Made by a program: the position numbers and the translations under genes. Below, in pieces: positions 62,084 through 64,000 of a stretch of DNA of 64,000 nt. How positions within the stretch are numbered: position 1 is the stretch's first letter; each line of letters begins with the position of its first letter. The DNA is from Anaerolineales bacterium (GTDB lineage Bacteria > Chloroflexota > Anaerolineae > Anaerolineales > Villigracilaceae). The notes below the pieces were generated by a model. The model did no database searches, was not told where the DNA came from, and saw only the letters and a program-made list of their open reading frames with translations. The DNA is taken from NCBI GenBank assembly GCA_030583925.1, contig CP129482.1:3410001-3474000 (forward strand). The letters are read 5' to 3'.

Positions 62084-62844
62084 GATTTTATTTTCTTCAA
62101 AAACCCCGGCGTGTTCAATTCGCGTTCGAGCAGGTAGGTGAAGTATCCCTGCATCAGGGATTCGGTTTCGCGTTGCACGTCGAGGTCGGGACGGGCGCGG
62201 GAGGCTTCGGCATAACTACTGCGTTGAAAGTGACGCAGGTATTTCAGCGCTTCGACGGAAATCGAATGGAGGTGTTTCAGTCCCTGCCCACAGCGCGGAC
62301 AGATCACGCCGCCCGCGCTGAACGAGAAGAACTGATCTTCAGGCTTGATCTCGCGTCCGCAGTTGACACACTCGAACAATTGCGGGCGAAAGCCGAGTTG
62401 GTCGAGGAGGCGCATCTCGTAAAAGCGGAGGACCAGCCAGACGTCCGCGCGCGAAGCGAGACGCGTCAGCGTTTCCGTCAAAAGGCGGAAAAGAGTTGGA
62501 TTCTCGGTCTCATCTTCGTAGGTGAAGCGATCCAGCAATTCCAGCGCGTACGCCGCGTGACCGGTGAGGAGCAAATCGTCGCGCAGGGGCAGGTAGGCGT
62601 CCACCGTGTCGGCTTGCGTGAGCAGGAACATGTCGCGCCCCGTGGCGAGTTGAAGTTTGACGTGCGTGAACGGTTCGATGTGACCCGCTTTGCGCGAGGC
62701 GATCTTGCGCGCGCCTTTTGCGATCACTCGCATCTTGCCGCGCTGACGCGTGTACAGCGTGAGCAGGCGGTCGGCTTCGCCGTAATCGCTGTGACGAAGC
62801 ACCACCGCATCCACGCGAACAGAACGGAATTTTGGTTGGGGCAT
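62080..62844 (-). CDS. recO: DNA repair protein RecO
   Basis: 254 residues from ATG 62844. An OB-fold N-terminus (VDAVVLRHSDYGEADRLLTLYTRQRGKMRVIAKGAR), a helical domain, and a zinc site (CVNCGREI...CPRCGQGL). Works with RecF/RecR in loading RecA at gaps. The upstream extension (MFTCLCVYAF) is encoded by an octamer array. Confidence 0.92.
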   Translation of the reverse strand: MPQPKFRSVRVDAVVLRHSDYGEADRLLTLYTRQRGKMRVIAKGARKIASRKAGHIEPFTHVKLQLATGRDMFLLTQADTVDAYLPLRDDLLLTGHAAYALELLDRFTYEDETENPTLFRLLTETLTRLASRADVWLVLRFYEMRLLDQLGFRPQLFECVNCGREIKPEDQFFSFSAGGVICPRCGQGLKHLHSISVEALKYLRHFQRSSYAEASRARPDLDVQRETESLMQGYFTYLLERELNTPGFLKKIKS

Positions 62845-62853
62845 GGGGAATGC

Positions 62854-62931
62854 GTAGACACATAGACAAGTAAACAAGTAGACACGTATGTACGTGTTTA
62901 CCTGTTTACTTGTCTACTTGTTTACCTGTTA
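62854..62931. repeat. period-8 inverted array between recO and cdd
   Basis: GTAGACAC ATAGACAA GTAAACAA GTAGACAC GTATGTAC GTGTTTAC CTGTTTAC TTGTCTAC TTGTTTAC: ten octamers, the second half inverse to the first. It reaches the cdd stop. Confidence 0.9.
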
Positions 62932-63332
62932 CTTAATTTCTCCGGCGTAAACGCCTCTGGCAAAAGTTCTTTCACCGTTGTCTCTTTGACAAGCTTGCCA
63001 TCTTGATCTGCCAACAAGACCGCCGTATCGAGTCCAAACTCCGCCATGACTTGACGACAGCCGCCGCAGGGCGAGCCGCCGTTATCGGTCGCGACGACGA
63101 TCGCTTCGAATTCTTTTTCGCCCTCCGACACGGCTTTGAAGATCGCCACGCGCTCCGCGCACATCGTCTGCGGATACGCGGCATTCTCCACGTTGACGCC
63201 GGTGAAAATTTTCCCGGTCTTCGTCCGCAGCGCCGCGCCAACGGGATACTTGGAATATGGCACATACGCGTTTGCGCGCGCCGTGTTGGCTAGCTCGATG
63301 AGGGTTTGTTTATCTTTTGAGGTGATGGTCAT
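62922..63332 (-). CDS. cdd: cytidine deaminase
   Basis: 136 residues. Zn-ligand motifs TMCAERVAIFKAV and CGGCRQ with catalytic Glu in CAE; the GVNVENAAYPQT segment is family-typical. Deaminates cytidine/deoxycytidine in pyrimidine salvage. Its last codons (NR then stop) lie in the octamer array. Confidence 0.95.
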   Translation of the reverse strand: MTITSKDKQTLIELANTARANAYVPYSKYPVGAALRTKTGKIFTGVNVENAAYPQTMCAERVAIFKAVSEGEKEFEAIVVATDNGGSPCGGCRQVMAEFGLDTAVLLADQDGKLVKETTVKELLPEAFTPEKLSNR

Positions 63333-63342
63333 AACATATCCT

Positions 63343-63380
63343 TACGCAGTACGCAGTACTTCGTATTGCGTACTGCGTAG
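63343..63380. repeat. period-7 inverted array upstream of cdd
   Basis: TACGCAG TACGCAG TACTTCG TATTGCG TACTGCG: 7-mers with inverted second half, between cdd and glmU. Confidence 0.8.
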
Positions 63381-63386
63381 TTTGCG

Positions 63387-64000
63387 TCACTTACTTTTCT
63401 TTTTCCTTCTTTCCACTTTCTTGATCGGGCGCGCCGGCATCCCAACGACGAGCGTATCTTCCGCCACGTTCTTGGTTACGATGGCGCCTGCGCCCGTCCT
63501 CGCGCCGTCGCCAAGTTTCAACGGCGCGACCAGCATCGTGTCCACGCCGATGAACGCGTCCTCGCCGATCTCGGTGGGCAGTTTGTTCTCGCCGTCGTAG
63601 TTCGCGGTGATGGTTCCCGCGCCGATGTTCGTGTTCGCGCCGATTTTGGCGTTGCCAATGTACGAGAAATGTCCCATCTTCACGCCTTCCTCCAGCGTGG
63701 AATCTTTCACTTCACCGAAGTTGCCCATGTGGACATGACTCTTCAAGTGCGCGCCTTTGCGGAGCCGCGCGAAGGGACCCATATCCACATCGTCTTCAAC
63801 TGTCGCGCCTTCCAACACGGAAGCGAGAATTTTGTTTCGATTTCCAATTTTCGAGTCACGGATGATCGTATTCGGACCGATCACATTCCCCTCGCCGATC
63901 TCGGTCTCGCCGTGAAGATACGTATTCGGCATGAGGATCGTATCCTTGCCGATACTCACACCCGCGTCGATGTACGTGGAGGCGGGATCGGTCATGCTCA
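63387..64000 (-). CDS. glmU: GlmU C-terminal half, 5' end beyond window
   Basis: Left-handed beta-helix of the acetyltransferase part of bifunctional GlmU: DPASTYIDAGVSIG, VIGPNTIIRDSKIG, GPFARLRKGAHLKSHVHMGNFGEVK, GAGTITANYDG and the final VVGMPARPIKK. The frame continues past the window edge (a Ser codon precedes the Met at 63995), so the ATG there is likely internal and the uridylyltransferase half lies beyond 64000. Makes UDP-GlcNAc for peptidoglycan or exopolysaccharide. Confidence 0.85.
   Translation of the reverse strand, partial: SMTDPASTYIDAGVSIGKDTILMPNTYLHGETEIGEGNVIGPNTIIRDSKIGNRNKILASVLEGATVEDDVDMGPFARLRKGAHLKSHVHMGNFGEVKDSTLEEGVKMGHFSYIGNAKIGANTNIGAGTITANYDGENKLPTEIGEDAFIGVDTMLVAPLKLGDGARTGAGAIVTKNVAEDTLVVGMPARPIKKVERRKKKSK

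Overview
The window looks like part of a Chloroflexota chromosome, probably class Anaerolineae. This is inferred from gene content and style rather than from a marker gene: a GC-rich coding background, a 14-gene nuoA-N operon, a single-chain (alpha+beta fused) glycyl-tRNA synthetase, a squalene/phytoene synthase, TIR and formylglycine-enzyme-like (FGE) proteins, and many small palindromic repeats. No rRNA, tRNA or CRISPR array was recognised. Both ends cut genes: hutI at the left edge and glmU at the right edge.

Left part (1-21.5 kb). hutI is followed by a BrnT/BrnA toxin-antitoxin cassette whose far end carries a relic of the hutI 5' end. Then come mostly single-gene housekeeping and transport units: a secreted protein plus esterase, SCP2 protein, methyltransferase, MFS transporter, YbaK-type deacylase, squalene/phytoene synthase, NfeD protease, lipA, a LuxR-DUF805 regulator, ClC channel, DHA2 exporter, two STAS proteins, a large membrane hydrolase-like protein, folD, a HAD phosphatase and tryptophan 2,3-dioxygenase.

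Middle (21.5-33 kb). Two AT-rich genes are each followed by the same short leader and an array of 77-bp tandem repeats. After them lie an oxidoreductase, a cysteine desulfurase-rhodanese fusion, an OmpR/histidine-kinase pair and an FAD oxidoreductase. Next is an AT-rich island with a methyltransferase, a HEPN-like protein and a DUF3800 gene. A compact three-way-junction RNA with its own promoter and U-tract faces the DUF3800 gene from the opposite strand.

33-48 kb is the complete nuoN-nuoA operon on the minus strand (proton-pumping respiratory complex I). Wherever two nuo genes do not overlap, the gap holds a palindrome, a periodic inverted array or a MITE-like element.

Right part (48-64 kb). 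A second BrnTA cassette sits between nuoA and the housekeeping sigma factor gene and is bounded by a duplicate of the sigma gene 3' end. Then come dnaG, a small secreted protein, glyQS (which carries repeat-derived insertions), a TIR-transmembrane-FGE protein whose C-terminus looks like the variable region of a diversity-generating retroelement, a REP-associated transposase, a lone TIR protein, a coiled-coil membrane protein, a phosphoesterase, recO, cdd and the end of glmU.

The leads I consider strongest are the putative DGR variable region in the TIR-FGE protein, the DUF3800-linked structured RNA, the two BrnTA cassettes bounded by duplicated gene ends, and the several classes of palindromic or periodic repeat, some of which have entered essential coding sequences in frame.
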